Numbered from the stretch's first letter, positions 21,373-32,392 are shown. The stretch: DNA of 64,000 nucleotides from SAR86 cluster bacterium (GCA_016777005.1 JADHSF010000001.1:1-64000), one strand, 5' to 3'. Program-made: numbers and translations. Notes: a model not told the origin generated them from the letters alone.

Positions 21373-22803
21373 TTAAGTATCTTCATTTTCATCAAAATAT
21401 TGAGGAGGATATCTATCACTCTTGGCAAGATTTTGAAAAGTTGCTGTATTCTCTACGAAAGCTACAGGAACAGCTTTTGTGGGACCGTTCCTCTGTTTAG
21501 CAATATTAACTTCTGCCTTTCCCTTACTTTCTAAGTCTGTAGGATCATAGTAGGAATGCCTGTATAAAAAAGCAATTACATCTGCGTCTTGTTCAATAGC
21601 CCCTGAATCTCTCAAATCAGCCAGGATAGGCCTTTTATTTGGTCTAGTTTCAACAGCCCTATTAAGCTGAGACAAAGCTATGACAGGAACGTTAAGTTCT
21701 TTGGCGAGTGCTTTTAAAGACCTACTTATTTCACTTATCTCAGAAACTCTATTATCTCCCCTTCCGGGTATTTGCATTAACTGTAGATAGTCAATAACTA
21801 TCATTGCTAAATCTTTATTTTCCCGTTTTACCCTTCTCGCCCTTGCCCTAATTTCTGAAGGTGATAGTGCAGGAGTATCATCTAGTAAAATATGCTTTTG
21901 ACTAAGCACGGATAAAGCCTTGTCTATACCTGCCCAGTCATGCTCTTCTAGCTGTCCTCTCATCAACCTTTGAAGGTCAATATTAGAGATACTTGAAATA
22001 AATCTTCTTACTACTTGCTCAGATGACATTTCCATACTGAATAGCAACACAGTTTGATCAGTTTGGCGTGCAACATTTTCGGCTATATTGAAAGCAAATG
22101 CAGTCTTACCCATTGATGGTCTACCTGCGATAATAATTAGGTCTGATTTTTGAAAGCCTAATGTGACCTCATCGATTTCGGTAAAGCCTGTACTTACACC
22201 AACAAGAGAACTGCCGCTTTCAGATGATTCTTGAATGTCAGCATAAACAGGTCCAAGCAATTCTTTTACTTCTCTTGGTCCTACAGATCGGTTGAGGTCA
22301 TCTCTCAGGCTAAGAATTTTTTCTTCAGCTTCATCGATAATCCTATCACTGCCTGAAGCATCTGACTCTTTGGCAACTTTAGAAATATTATCTGCTGCTA
22401 TGATTAGCCTTCTTAGATTAGATCTTTGCTTGATGATATCAGCATAACTTTGGATATTAGCTACACTTGGAGTCTCTTTAGCTAGTAAGGCCAAATAATC
22501 CTTTCCACCAGAATTAATAAGTTTTGGAAGATCTCCGTTGCCTTCAATTGCTTCTTGAACTGTAATTACATCTACGGGCTTTCCTGCATCTTGAAGGGCA
22601 TTGATAGTTCTATAGATTAACCGATGTTCTTCTTTATGAAAGTCATCTTCTTTAACAAGATCTGAAACAATATCCCATGTTTCGTTTTTGAGCATGATTC
22701 CACCAAGAACGGCTTTCTCAGCTTCTGTTGAGTAGGGTAATTCTCGATTTGATAAAGTATCTAATGCCATAACCTGTTTCTTAGGGGGAACCAATTCTCC
22801 CAT
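21373..22803 (-). CDS. dnaB: Replicative DNA helicase
   Basis: IIAGRPSMGKTAFAFNIAENVA Walker A; DLRDSGAIEQDADVIAFLYR. Confidence 0.97.
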   Translation of the reverse strand: MGELVPPKKQVMALDTLSNRELPYSTEAEKAVLGGIMLKNETWDIVSDLVKEDDFHKEEHRLIYRTINALQDAGKPVDVITVQEAIEGNGDLPKLINSGGKDYLALLAKETPSVANIQSYADIIKQRSNLRRLIIAADNISKVAKESDASGSDRIIDEAEEKILSLRDDLNRSVGPREVKELLGPVYADIQESSESGSSLVGVSTGFTEIDEVTLGFQKSDLIIIAGRPSMGKTAFAFNIAENVARQTDQTVLLFSMEMSSEQVVRRFISSISNIDLQRLMRGQLEEHDWAGIDKALSVLSQKHILLDDTPALSPSEIRARARRVKRENKDLAMIVIDYLQLMQIPGRGDNRVSEISEISRSLKALAKELNVPVIALSQLNRAVETRPNKRPILADLRDSGAIEQDADVIAFLYRHSYYDPTDLESKGKAEVNIAKQRNGPTKAVPVAFVENTATFQNLAKSDRYPPQYFDENEDT

Positions 22804-22830
22804 TTGGACAAGTTTATGACAAGTTACTTT

Positions 22831-23286
22831 TTAATTATCTTCCAATGCCGTAATCTGAACTAAGACAGATTGTATGACCTCTGGATGCAATTCAATATCC
22901 AGCCTATATTCGCCTAATTCTTTTAAAGCTCCCTCTGGCAATCTGACAGCACTCTTTTCAATTTCAAAACCTTTTTCCGTAAGAGCATCGGCAATTTCTC
23001 TGGTGCCTATTGAACCGTATAGAGTGCCTTCCTCAGAAACAGAAGCTGAAATTTCAATTGATAGACCTTGCATTGCTTCAGATTGTTTTGTAGCAGTACC
23101 TTTTCTATCTGCCTCAGCCGTCATGAGAGCTTCTTTTCTCTTCTCATACTCAGCTTTATTTTCATCATCAGCTCTAACAGCCTTTCCTGTAGGTATAAGG
23201 AAATTTCTACCGTAACCTGATTTAACATTAACTAGATCACCAGGATCTCCTAATTGTGCAACCTTCTCTAAAAGTATTAATTCCAT
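22831..23286 (-). CDS. rplI: 50S ribosomal protein L9
   Basis: VAQLGDPGDLVNVKSGYGRNFLIPTGKAV. Confidence 0.98.
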   Translation of the reverse strand: MELILLEKVAQLGDPGDLVNVKSGYGRNFLIPTGKAVRADDENKAEYEKRKEALMTAEADRKGTATKQSEAMQGLSIEISASVSEEGTLYGSIGTREIADALTEKGFEIEKSAVRLPEGALKELGEYRLDIELHPEVIQSVLVQITALEDN

Positions 23287-23289
23287 AGC

Positions 23290-23553
23290 TTAATTATAGT
23301 GTGAGTCTGTATAAGGTATAAGTGCAAGATGTCTCGCTCTCTTTACAGCCTTGTTGAGTTGTCTTTGATATTTTGCTGAAGTTCCAGTCATTCTTGCAGG
23401 GATTATTTTTCCTGTCTCAGTAATATACTCTTTAAGTAATTTGATATCTTTAAAGTCTACTTCTTCTATGCCTAGAGAAGAGAACTTACAATACTTAGGA
23501 CGGTTATCGTAATCACCCTTCCTTTTAAAATTCTTCTTTTGTTTTTTAGCCAT
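23290..23553 (-). CDS. rpsR: 30S ribosomal protein S18
   Basis: [49 protein letters not shown]. Confidence 0.98.
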   Translation of the reverse strand: MAKKQKKNFKRKGDYDNRPKYCKFSSLGIEEVDFKDIKLLKEYITETGKIIPARMTGTSAKYQRQLNKAVKRARHLALIPYTDSHYN

Positions 23554-24038
23554 TATTCACTCTCCTTTTTTTCTTCATTAGAAGCAACTTCAGGTTTCTC
23601 TTCAGGTTTCTCTTCAGGTTTCTCTATTTTGCTTGATGAGGCAGCTTGTGCACCTCTGTCAACATTTTTGCTAACTTGCTCTCTAGCTTCTTGATAAGAA
23701 TCTTTATCATTGTCTTCTTTTGTTTGTAGCAGAAGAGCTGAAGTATCAGTATGTGCTTTTTTAGCAATTAAGATTAAATTACGAATTATAGAATCATTAA
23801 ATTTAAAAGAATTCTTAATTTCGTCTATGGTTTCTTGATTACATTCAATGTTGAGAAGACCATAACTAGCCTTGAACTGATCTTGGATAGGATACGCTAG
23901 CTTCCTATTACCAATATCCTCTGAGCGATGAACATTTCCACCAGACTCTTTAACTAGCTTATCTAATCTTGAAATTATGGGAGAAGTTTGATCGGATTGA
24001 TCGGGGTGTACTAAAAATACGATTTCGTAGTTTCTCAT
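23553..24038 (-). CDS. rpsF: 30S ribosomal protein S6 with extended acidic/lysine-rich tail
   Basis: [38 protein letters not shown]. Confidence 0.97.
   Translation of the reverse strand: MRNYEIVFLVHPDQSDQTSPIISRLDKLVKESGGNVHRSEDIGNRKLAYPIQDQFKASYGLLNIECNQETIDEIKNSFKFNDSIIRNLILIAKKAHTDTSALLLQTKEDNDKDSYQEAREQVSKNVDRGAQAASSSKIEKPEEKPEEKPEVASNEEKKESE
23589..23624 (-). repeat. 3 exact tandem copies of a 12-bp unit inside the rpsF 3' end
   Basis: TTCAGGTTTCTC x3 on the + strand, encoding EKPE repeats. Confidence 0.95.
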
Positions 24039-24043
24039 TGTTT

Positions 24044-24092
24044 GCCTCGTGGTTTAAAGCTCTCATGTTAATCATGTAGAGCAAGGTGAGGC
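24044..24092 (-). promoter_or_regulatory. Candidate structured 5' leader of rpsF (possible S6:S18 autoregulatory element)
   Basis: Minus strand: GCCTC-ACCTT-GCTCT-A-CATG-ATTAA-CATG-AGAGC-TTTAAACCAC-GAGGC, nested stems of 5 bp, 5 bp and 4 bp ending 5 nt before the ATG. Confidence 0.55.
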
Positions 24093-24113
24093 GCATTTTA
24101 TTTACATCTAGAG

Positions 24114-25067
24114 CTATTTGCAAGATAAAAGAAGGACTTTAATCACAACATCGCTGAAGCTTAGGCCTTCATAAGAAGCCGCCTTAGGCAATAAACTAGT
24201 TTCCGTTAAGCCCGGAATAGTATTTACCTCGATTATCTGAAAATTTCCTTCTTTATCTTCAATAAAATCTACCCTTCCCCAATGACTACAACCTAATGAA
24301 GAGAAAGCATGCCAAGCGTAGTCTTTTATTTCTTGTAATTTTTGAACAGATAAGTCTGCCATTGCATATTCTGTTCCTGAAGCAGCATATTTTGAATTGA
24401 AATCATAGAATTCTCCAGCTGGCTGAATGTGAATAGGATGAAAGATTTCATTACCTAGGATCGCAACCGTTAATTCTCTGCCTTCTACAAAAGCCTCAAC
24501 CACAATAGAAGAATCATACCTGGCTGCTTCTCTCATAGCCTCTTCTAGGCTACCTTGTCCAGGTCTAACGATAGTAATGCCAAAGCTTGAACCTTCGTTT
24601 GCTGGCTTAACAACAAACGTCTTATCAAGAGCAGTTATGTCTTCTTCCCCAGATAAATGAGGGGTTAGTTTCATTTTAGAATTACCAGCATTTACTATTT
24701 CTACGAAATCAGGAGTGGGTAAAAGTAACTCTCTCCAAATTTTTTTTGCTTCAGTTTTATTCAAGGATATTTGACAAGACAATGCATCGCTTCCGGTAAA
24801 TTTTATGCCCTTTGATTGAAGAACATCTTGAATAAATCCATCTTCTCCACCTCTTCCATGAAGCGCTATGAAAGCTACATCATATTCTTCAGAAATATTA
24901 TTTGCATCTTCCTCTGAGATTAAATCTATATGTGTATGCAAAATATCATTTTCTTGCAATGCCTTTGAAACAGCAATACCAGATTTTAGAGATATATCTC
25001 TTTCTGCAGACCATCCACCCGAGAGGACTAATATTTTTTTTTGCTTTAAGGTTGCAATTGAATCCAT
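24114..25067 (-). CDS. ddl: D-alanine--D-alanine ligase
   Basis: LSGGWSAERDISLKSG; ALHGRGGEDG; EVNTIPGLTETSLLPKAA. Confidence 0.97.
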   Translation of the reverse strand: MDSIATLKQKKILVLSGGWSAERDISLKSGIAVSKALQENDILHTHIDLISEEDANNISEEYDVAFIALHGRGGEDGFIQDVLQSKGIKFTGSDALSCQISLNKTEAKKIWRELLLPTPDFVEIVNAGNSKMKLTPHLSGEEDITALDKTFVVKPANEGSSFGITIVRPGQGSLEEAMREAARYDSSIVVEAFVEGRELTVAILGNEIFHPIHIQPAGEFYDFNSKYAASGTEYAMADLSVQKLQEIKDYAWHAFSSLGCSHWGRVDFIEDKEGNFQIIEVNTIPGLTETSLLPKAASYEGLSFSDVVIKVLLLSCK

Positions 25068-26459
25068 CTAAAAATGTTCCCTTTCAAATTGCTTGCTGAT
25101 AGAAGATATGTCTCCCGCTCCCTGAAAAATAAATACTGTATTTATGTCAGGTGAATCAGTGATTCTCTTTAAAACAAGATCTTTATTCTCAACTAGCTCA
25201 ACATTAGAAAAACCTGAATCTTCTAAAGATTTCTTGATATTTGAACTATCTATTCCTTTTATGGGCTTTTCTCCAGCGGGATAAACGTCCAAAAGTATCA
25301 AATTATCGACATCCTTTAAAACCTGAATAAATTCATTAAATAAATCCTTTGTTCTGGTATATCTATGTGGCTGAAAAACCATAGTTAAATTATGTTCGGG
25401 ATAAGAATTTTTTATTGCTTCGATTGTTCTTTGTATCTCTGTAGGATGATGTCCATAGTCATCTATATAGACTTTGGAAGATTTCTCATTAACCTGCTCT
25501 CCTAATATTTGCATGCGCCTATCAATGCCCATGAAGCCCTCAAGAGACTCCTTTATGACTTTGAGAGGAATATTCTCTAGTAAGCATAAAACGATTGCTG
25601 CTGCTGCGTTAAGAGCGTTATGTTGACCCAGCATATTGAGGGTGATGTCTATTGAGTTAAGGTTGGAAGTAATCTTAAAAGTAGATCTCCTGCCATCAGA
25701 CTCGTACTCTGAGAGCACATAATCATTCTTAGGGTCAAAGCCATAACTTATGTGTGACCTTTGAAAGCTTGTTTTGAGTTCACTTATAATGGGATCATCT
25801 CCACACACTATAGAAATTCCATTAAAAGGAAGTTTTTTTATAAATTCTAAAAAAGCATTTTTTAGATTATCAAAATTATCTTCGTAATTAATTAAGTGAT
25901 CAGGTTCGATGTTTGTAATTACAGAAATTGAGGGTTGAAGCAGAAGAAAGGATTTATCACTTTCATCAGCCTCAGCAATTAAGTACTCTCCTTTGCCCAG
26001 TTGTGCGTTGGAATTGAAACTATTAATGATACCTCCATTTATAAATGTTGGATCCAATTGGGCGTGGCTCATAATAGAGGCTATCAAGCTAGTTGTGGTT
26101 GTCTTGCCATGCGTACCTGCGACGGCAATACCTCTTTTATTGTTCATTAAACTGGAGAGCATTTCTGCTCTAGCCAAAACAGGTATCAATCGTCTTTTGG
26201 CTTCAAGAATCTCCGGATTATCGTCGAGTATAGCTGTAGATCTTACGACCATCTCAACTCCATCTAGATTTTCCGATTTATGATCGTAATAGACATTAAT
26301 ACCCAGATTCTCAAGGCGAATGGTATTAGATGAATTTGAATTGTCAGAACCAGAAACTAGATAACCTAAATTATTCAACACCTCGGCAATGCCGCTCATA
26401 CCGCTGCCGCCAATACCAATGAAATGGATATTTTTTAATTTAAAACTTGAGGGATTCAT
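25068..26459 (-). CDS. murC: UDP-N-acetylmuramate--L-alanine ligase
   Basis: HFIGIGGSGMSGIAEVL; GTHGKTTTTSL. Confidence 0.98.
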   Translation of the reverse strand: MNPSSFKLKNIHFIGIGGSGMSGIAEVLNNLGYLVSGSDNSNSSNTIRLENLGINVYYDHKSENLDGVEMVVRSTAILDDNPEILEAKRRLIPVLARAEMLSSLMNNKRGIAVAGTHGKTTTTSLIASIMSHAQLDPTFINGGIINSFNSNAQLGKGEYLIAEADESDKSFLLLQPSISVITNIEPDHLINYEDNFDNLKNAFLEFIKKLPFNGISIVCGDDPIISELKTSFQRSHISYGFDPKNDYVLSEYESDGRRSTFKITSNLNSIDITLNMLGQHNALNAAAAIVLCLLENIPLKVIKESLEGFMGIDRRMQILGEQVNEKSSKVYIDDYGHHPTEIQRTIEAIKNSYPEHNLTMVFQPHRYTRTKDLFNEFIQVLKDVDNLILLDVYPAGEKPIKGIDSSNIKKSLEDSGFSNVELVENKDLVLKRITDSPDINTVFIFQGAGDISSISKQFEREHF

Positions 26460-27504
26460 TAATACAATTAAATATTCTTTCTGAAGTGGAACTTGGGAAA
26501 ACCTTTCCCGCTGCTCGTTTCATTGAGTTTCTTTTATTATCATCTTTTTCGAGATCAATTAGAAGTTCGTATAGGATTTCAGCATTAGAAATATCAGATT
26601 CGATCATCTGAGCAGCTCCTCTATCAGCAAGAAATTTAGCATTAAAAAACTGATGATTATCGGCAGACCAGGGAAGCGGAAGTAAAATACATGCTTTTTG
26701 TGCTGAGCAGATCTCCGTAACACTCATCGCCCCAGAACGAGAAATAATAATATCGGACTCTCTATATGCTGTAGCAATATCTTCAATAAATTCTTTAATG
26801 ACAAACTTTACTCCAGATTTTATATAAGCTTCTTTGAGTTTGGTTGTATTAAGTTGCCCCACTTGATGTGTAAGAATCCAATGTGAGAGATTTTTTTTAT
26901 CATGTATGGCTTGAATTAAAATATCATTAATTTGCTGTGACCCTTGACTGCCACCAAGAATCAAAATTCTAAACTTATCGTCTTTTATCTTATCTAATTC
27001 TGCGATTCTAGAAATTTCATCTCTTATAGGATTGCCTACATTAATCACTTTTTGGGTCGCTTGTTTAAAAGTCCCAGGAAAAGCTTCAAAAGTTCTTTTT
27101 GATGTCCTGTGTAATATCCTATTAGAAATACCCGGTATGCTATTTTGTTCATGAATGTATAAAGGACATAAAAAAATAGTTGCCAAGCCTGGAGCCAGAG
27201 ACAGATACCCTCCAGTTGATATTGCCAAATCAGGTTTTATCCTAATAATTAAGACAATACTCTTTAGAATTGAGATTGATAAAGTAAAAATCGCACCTAT
27301 CTTTTCAATAAAATTTTTTCCTAAGAAACCCTTTGCTTGAATAGGGAAGAAATGAAAGCCTTCCTCTAAAGCTATTCTCTCCTCTAGACTATCTAATTTT
27401 CCAATCCAAGAAATATCATTTCCGTGTTCTTCAAATTTCTTAGCGATAGTGAGTGCTGGAAAGACATGTCCTCCTGTACCTCCGGCAATCATGAGTATTT
27501 TCAT
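26440..27504 (-). CDS. murG: UDP-GlcNAc:MurNAc-pentapeptide-PP-undecaprenol GlcNAc transferase
   Basis: MIAGGTGGHVFPALTIA; ILGGSQGSQQIN; ISRSGAMSVTEI. Confidence 0.97.
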   Translation of the reverse strand: MKILMIAGGTGGHVFPALTIAKKFEEHGNDISWIGKLDSLEERIALEEGFHFFPIQAKGFLGKNFIEKIGAIFTLSISILKSIVLIIRIKPDLAISTGGYLSLAPGLATIFLCPLYIHEQNSIPGISNRILHRTSKRTFEAFPGTFKQATQKVINVGNPIRDEISRIAELDKIKDDKFRILILGGSQGSQQINDILIQAIHDKKNLSHWILTHQVGQLNTTKLKEAYIKSGVKFVIKEFIEDIATAYRESDIIISRSGAMSVTEICSAQKACILLPLPWSADNHQFFNAKFLADRGAAQMIESDISNAEILYELLIDLEKDDNKRNSMKRAAGKVFPSSTSERIFNCINESLKF

Positions 27505-28673
27505 CAGAATTCGGCTCTATGTTTTATTATCGCTATGGGCATTGAATTTTTATTTTCATAGTCTACCCTTAAAATTAATCCGATCATTAAACAAACCATT
27601 ATTAAGTTTGTACCTCCATAACTTATTAATGGCAAGGTTAAACCTTTAGTTGGAAGCAGGCCACAAGCGACCCCTACATTGATAAAGGTGTGCATTCCAA
27701 GAAGTAGCGCAACTCCATATGAAAAATAAAAACCAAAAAAATTCTTTCTAAGGAGAGATTCTCTACCGATATAAAATATTCTAAATGATAAAGCAAAAAG
27801 CAAAGCAACTATCATTAGACCACCTAAAATTCCTGTCTCCTCGACAATCACTGAAAAGATAAAGTCAGTATGTGCATCGGGTAAATAACCCATTTTCATA
27901 AGGCTTTGACCTAGCCCAACACCAAACCAGTCTCCTCTTCCAATAGACATTAAGGATAGGGTCAATTGATATCCACTGCTCCAAGGATTACTCCACGGAT
28001 CCATAAATGAAATAATCCTCTCCCATCGCCAGGGTACAAGAGCAATCATTAGGAATATTCCTATACATCCAAGAAGAGCGACCACCATAAATTGTTTTAA
28101 CTTTACTCCAGCAACAAATAAAACCCCAAGGACAGCTATAAATATAACAGCAGATGAGCCTAAATCAGGTTGTATCAAAATTACTGAAATTACACTGATA
28201 ATAATTAATGCAGGTCTAAAAAAACCCATCCAATGTGATTGAATTTGTTTGATACGTCTTACAGAATAACAGGACACATAAAGTATACTTAGAAACTTCA
28301 TTACCTCTGAAGGCTGCAAGCCAAAGCCAGCAATTCTTACCCATCTATTAGCCCCATTGACCTCTACGCCTATTCCCGGAACAAAAACTAAAAGTAGTAA
28401 CAAAAATCCTAAGGTTAAAAGCAATCTATCGTAAGTTAACCAAAAATTTAATGGGATTAAAAAAAATATTAGCAATCCGATAATACCCAAAATAAAATGA
28501 ATTAATTGTCTGTTAAATAGTGCCGAAGGATTTCCATATATTAAATCTGAGAAATGCACAGCTGCAGAAGCTAAAATTAAAAGACCACAGAAGCTAAGCG
28601 TTAAGAATAAAAAAATTAATATGAAATCTAGCTTGAGGTAGTCAAAATTGTGAAAAAAATTTAATCTGTCCAT
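27504..28673 (-). CDS. ftsW: Peptidoglycan glycosyltransferase / cell division protein FtsW
   Basis: SEDS family; GLGQSLMKMGYLPDAHTDFIFSVIVEETG; GLTLPLISYGGTNLI. Confidence 0.96.
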   Translation of the reverse strand: MDRLNFFHNFDYLKLDFILIFLFLTLSFCGLLILASAAVHFSDLIYGNPSALFNRQLIHFILGIIGLLIFFLIPLNFWLTYDRLLLTLGFLLLLLVFVPGIGVEVNGANRWVRIAGFGLQPSEVMKFLSILYVSCYSVRRIKQIQSHWMGFFRPALIIISVISVILIQPDLGSSAVIFIAVLGVLFVAGVKLKQFMVVALLGCIGIFLMIALVPWRWERIISFMDPWSNPWSSGYQLTLSLMSIGRGDWFGVGLGQSLMKMGYLPDAHTDFIFSVIVEETGILGGLMIVALLFALSFRIFYIGRESLLRKNFFGFYFSYGVALLLGMHTFINVGVACGLLPTKGLTLPLISYGGTNLIMVCLMIGLILRVDYENKNSMPIAIIKHRAEF

Positions 28674-29966
28674 CTACAGATCATTCACAAGTTGCTTAAA
28701 CCTGTCTCCTCTTTCCTGATAATCACTGAACATATCTAAACTTGAGCATGCAGGTGAAAGCAAAACATAATCACCTTCTTTTGCCATTGATACTGTAATT
28801 CTAAATGCTGACTCTAAGTCTAGTACACTCAACGACTCCGAGTGTTTATTCATTGAATTAAAAATCGTTGCTTTGTCTTTTCCGTAAATAAGTATTTTTC
28901 TTACATTACTTAACTCAGATAAATCTGCAGAAAGAATATCCTGCCCTTTTAGGTCTCCTCCACATATCAGATAAATATTTCCGTCTTGACTATATTGATT
29001 AGCTGAACTTACTGCCTTTATCATTGCATCAATATTTGTAGCTTTTGAGTCATTAATATAGCTAACGCCTTCACATTGCTTAATAAACTCAAATCTATGC
29101 GGTAATTTTCTAAAGCTCTTAAGGCTCTTTAGGATACCTTCATAGAGATTTTTATTATTTTTAATGCCCTTATAATGCTTTGAATACGTATTTAAGACCT
29201 CAATGCTAGCTCTTAAATTTTGTTTATCGTGTAGAGGCCAATCTAATAGAGTAGAAGACTCTAAAAAACCTTTTGGTAACTCATGATTATGATAATTCTT
29301 GTAATCCTTATCTAAAGAATTTCTATTATTAAAAGAAATATTAAAAGCAGAATGCTTCAAGACCTTTTCTTTTATTGCCTTGTACTCTTTAAAAGTTCCA
29401 TGCCTATCTAAATGGTCTTGTTCTATGTTTAAAAGTAAGCCTATTTCAAATTCAATTTGATTTAATAATTCGAGTTGAAAACTCGAAACTTCAATAATAG
29501 AGACATCGACCTCTTTTCCTAAATAATCAAGTACAGGTTCTCCTATATTGCCTAAAGCAGCTATCTTTAAATTGGGATAAAAAAACTCAAATAAGTGCTT
29601 GATTAATAGGCAAGTAGAAGTCTTACCATTTGTTCCTGTAACTAATATCTTTGTACTTTTATGAGTTACCAGAAATTCTTGTATATCTGATGAAACTTCT
29701 AATTTATTTTTTCTTGCATGACCGAAAATTACATGATCACTTGGTACTCCAGGACTTGGATAAATCTTTGAGACCTGTGAAAAAAGCTCATTGTCCAGTT
29801 TCGGATTAATAACGACTTTAGGAATCTCTTGGATAATTCTTTTTAGATTAGGATTATCTTTCCAGTCTTCTATCAAAAATATTTTTTCGTAAGATTTAGA
29901 TAAATAATCTATTAGTGAAGAGCCTGTTGCACCAAGGCCAATGACTAATGGAAATTTCTCTTCCAC
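28674..29966 (-). CDS. murD: UDP-N-acetylmuramoyl-L-alanine--D-glutamate ligase
   Basis: VTGTNGKTSTCLL; FIKQCEGVSYINDSKATNIDA; LLSPACSSLDMFSDYQERGDRF. Confidence 0.96.
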   Translation of the reverse strand: MEEKFPLVIGLGATGSSLIDYLSKSYEKIFLIEDWKDNPNLKRIIQEIPKVVINPKLDNELFSQVSKIYPSPGVPSDHVIFGHARKNKLEVSSDIQEFLVTHKSTKILVTGTNGKTSTCLLIKHLFEFFYPNLKIAALGNIGEPVLDYLGKEVDVSIIEVSSFQLELLNQIEFEIGLLLNIEQDHLDRHGTFKEYKAIKEKVLKHSAFNISFNNRNSLDKDYKNYHNHELPKGFLESSTLLDWPLHDKQNLRASIEVLNTYSKHYKGIKNNKNLYEGILKSLKSFRKLPHRFEFIKQCEGVSYINDSKATNIDAMIKAVSSANQYSQDGNIYLICGGDLKGQDILSADLSELSNVRKILIYGKDKATIFNSMNKHSESLSVLDLESAFRITVSMAKEGDYVLLSPACSSLDMFSDYQERGDRFKQLVNDL

Positions 29967-29971
29967 CCTTT

Positions 29972-31054
29972 CTATCTAAGCCTAAGAAGAGCTAATCCAA
30001 GCAAAACCAACATAAATGTAATAATCCAAAACCTGACAATTACTCGGGGTTCGGGCCAGCCTTTTAACTCATAGTGATGATGCAAAGGAGCCATATTAAA
30101 TACTCTTTTACCTGTTATCTTAAATGAAGCTACTTGAACAATAACTGATAATGCTTCGATTACAAATAACCCGCCCATTACCAGTAATACATATTCGTGT
30201 CTTATGATCACAGTCACAATACCTAAAGCAGCTCCTAGAGACAGAGAACCTACATCACCCATAAAAACTTGGGCAGGATATGTATTGAACCAAAGAAAAC
30301 CTATTCCTGCACCTACCAAAGCACCACAAAATACTATCATCTCACCTGTACCAGGCAAATAAGGTATATTTAGAAAATCTGAATAAATAATATTTCCTGC
30401 CAGATAACCTATTATACCTAGTCCTGCAGCTACCATTACACAAGGTAAAATGGCAAGTCCATCCAATCCATCGGTTAAATTAACAGCATTGCTAGTTCCT
30501 ATGACTACAAAGTAGGAAAGTGCTATGAAACCTAACCCCAAAGGAATAGAAACATCTTTAAAAAATGGAACTATCAAACTGGTTTCAGCTATATTTTCTT
30601 GGCTTATATAAAGGTAAGAGCATGCAATGAGAGCAATAATAGACTGCCAAAAAATTTTATTAGAAGCGGATAGTCCATCGCTAGATTTATATTTTATCTT
30701 TAAACGATCATCTGCCCAGCCCAGAATACCGAAGGACATTGCCGTTAGAAACGCTACCCATAAATATCTATTTTCTAAGTCTCCCCATAAAATTACGCTT
30801 AGGAATATAGAACTAAGTATTAGTGTACCCCCCATAGTTGGCGTTCCTTGTTTAGAAAGATGAGTTTCAGGACCCTCTTCTCTTACGACCTGCCCAACCT
30901 GTATATCTTTCATTTTATTTATAAACCTTGGACCCAAGATTAATGAAAAAATTAACGAGGTTAATGTTGCTAATATTGCCCTAGTAGAAAGAAACTCAAC
31001 GACACGAAAAGGGCCAAAAAACTCGGAAAGATATTCAAATAATGGTAGTAGCAT
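29972..31054 (-). CDS. mraY: Phospho-N-acetylmuramoyl-pentapeptide-transferase
   Basis: [46 protein letters not shown]. Confidence 0.98.
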   Translation of the reverse strand: MLLPLFEYLSEFFGPFRVVEFLSTRAILATLTSLIFSLILGPRFINKMKDIQVGQVVREEGPETHLSKQGTPTMGGTLILSSIFLSVILWGDLENRYLWVAFLTAMSFGILGWADDRLKIKYKSSDGLSASNKIFWQSIIALIACSYLYISQENIAETSLIVPFFKDVSIPLGLGFIALSYFVVIGTSNAVNLTDGLDGLAILPCVMVAAGLGIIGYLAGNIIYSDFLNIPYLPGTGEMIVFCGALVGAGIGFLWFNTYPAQVFMGDVGSLSLGAALGIVTVIIRHEYVLLVMGGLFVIEALSVIVQVASFKITGKRVFNMAPLHHHYELKGWPEPRVIVRFWIITFMLVLLGLALLRLR

Positions 31055-32389
31055 TTAATTTTTTAGTTTATCGGCAATAAGGTCCATTCTTGTTGATCTT
31101 GAGCCTTTCACTAATAATATAGTGTTCTGGTCTAATACTGAAACTAAGTACTCATATATCTCATCATGATTATCAAAAATTATTAAAGAATCCGTTTTAT
31201 CTAAATCAATGGATGACCATGTATCACCCAAGAGAAGGGTTTTGTCTGTTTTATCCTTAGCATAATGATACATTTCTTTATGAATCTCAGCCGACTCTTC
31301 TCCTAATTCTTTCATTTCTCCAAGTACACAAATTTTCTTTCCTTTCATTTCTTCTAACGAATCTAGAGCATTCTTCAACGAAGCAGGATTAGAATTGTAA
31401 GAATCATCTATTAAAATTGAACCAGATTTTAATTTAAATATCGACAACCTTCTTTGAGGAAGATCTACAGCTACAAGGTTCTCTTTGATTTGAGATAATC
31501 CAATACCACAATGAAAAGCCACTCCAAAAGATAGGGCGGCATTCAGCGCATTATGAAATCCAATGCCATTTATGAGTAGCTCTTCTTTTGAGCCATCAAA
31601 ATATAAATTAAAACCGGTAAGATTATTCTCTAAATCTGACTTTATTCCCGATATCCTAAAATCAGATTCTTTGTCAAAACCAAATGACAAGACTTCTTTT
31701 GCATTAGTTCTGTCTTTCCAGGATTGATAAAAATTTGAGTCTTTTGGTAAAAAAGCAATTCCATTATTTGTTTGGAAATCTAAAATATTTCCTTTCTCTA
31801 CAGCAATAGAATTTGTATCCGAAAGACCATCTAAATGACCCATTGATACATTAGTTATAGCAGCAATATCTGGATTTACTTGCCTAGTTAATATTTCTAT
31901 TTCACCAGGTTCGCTAGTTCCCATTTCAATCACAGAATATTGAAAATTATTTTGCAAGGTAAGCAAGGAAAAAGGGACGCCTATCTGATTATTCATGTTC
32001 CCCAATGTTCTATGGCAGTTGTTATCTTTATTCAGAAGACTAAAGATAATTTGTTTAGTACTTGTTTTGCCATTTGTGCCAGTGATCCCAATTACCTTAC
32101 CTCTAAATTCATTTCTGTTATAAGCAGCAACACTACTCATAAAGTCAAAGGTATCATCGACAAGAATTTGAGGAAAATCTATATGGGTTGATTGACTTAC
32201 AACAGCAGCTGAAGCACCTTTCTGTTTTGCTTCTGTTAAGAATTCATGGCCATCAAAATTTTTACCTAACAAAGAAATATATAATTCACCAGGACTGATG
32301 GTTCTGGAATCTATACTAAAACCTTCAAAGTTAACGGACTTTCCAATGAGCCTACCTTTAGAGATTTGAGCTAGTTGGTTTAAATCCAT
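31055..32389 (-). CDS. murF: UDP-N-acetylmuramoyl-tripeptide--D-alanyl-D-alanine ligase
   Basis: GITGTNGKTSTKQI; IDDSYNSNPASLKNAL. Confidence 0.96.
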   Translation of the reverse strand: MDLNQLAQISKGRLIGKSVNFEGFSIDSRTISPGELYISLLGKNFDGHEFLTEAKQKGASAAVVSQSTHIDFPQILVDDTFDFMSSVAAYNRNEFRGKVIGITGTNGKTSTKQIIFSLLNKDNNCHRTLGNMNNQIGVPFSLLTLQNNFQYSVIEMGTSEPGEIEILTRQVNPDIAAITNVSMGHLDGLSDTNSIAVEKGNILDFQTNNGIAFLPKDSNFYQSWKDRTNAKEVLSFGFDKESDFRISGIKSDLENNLTGFNLYFDGSKEELLINGIGFHNALNAALSFGVAFHCGIGLSQIKENLVAVDLPQRRLSIFKLKSGSILIDDSYNSNPASLKNALDSLEEMKGKKICVLGEMKELGEESAEIHKEMYHYAKDKTDKTLLLGDTWSSIDLDKTDSLIIFDNHDEIYEYLVSVLDQNTILLVKGSRSTRMDLIADKLKN

Positions 32390-32392
32390 AAC

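Noticed and set aside
24868-25099. Two overlapping + strand ORFs (67 and 66 aa) antisense to ddl/murC
   Set aside because: Different frames over the same conserved coding DNA; no start-site or domain evidence.
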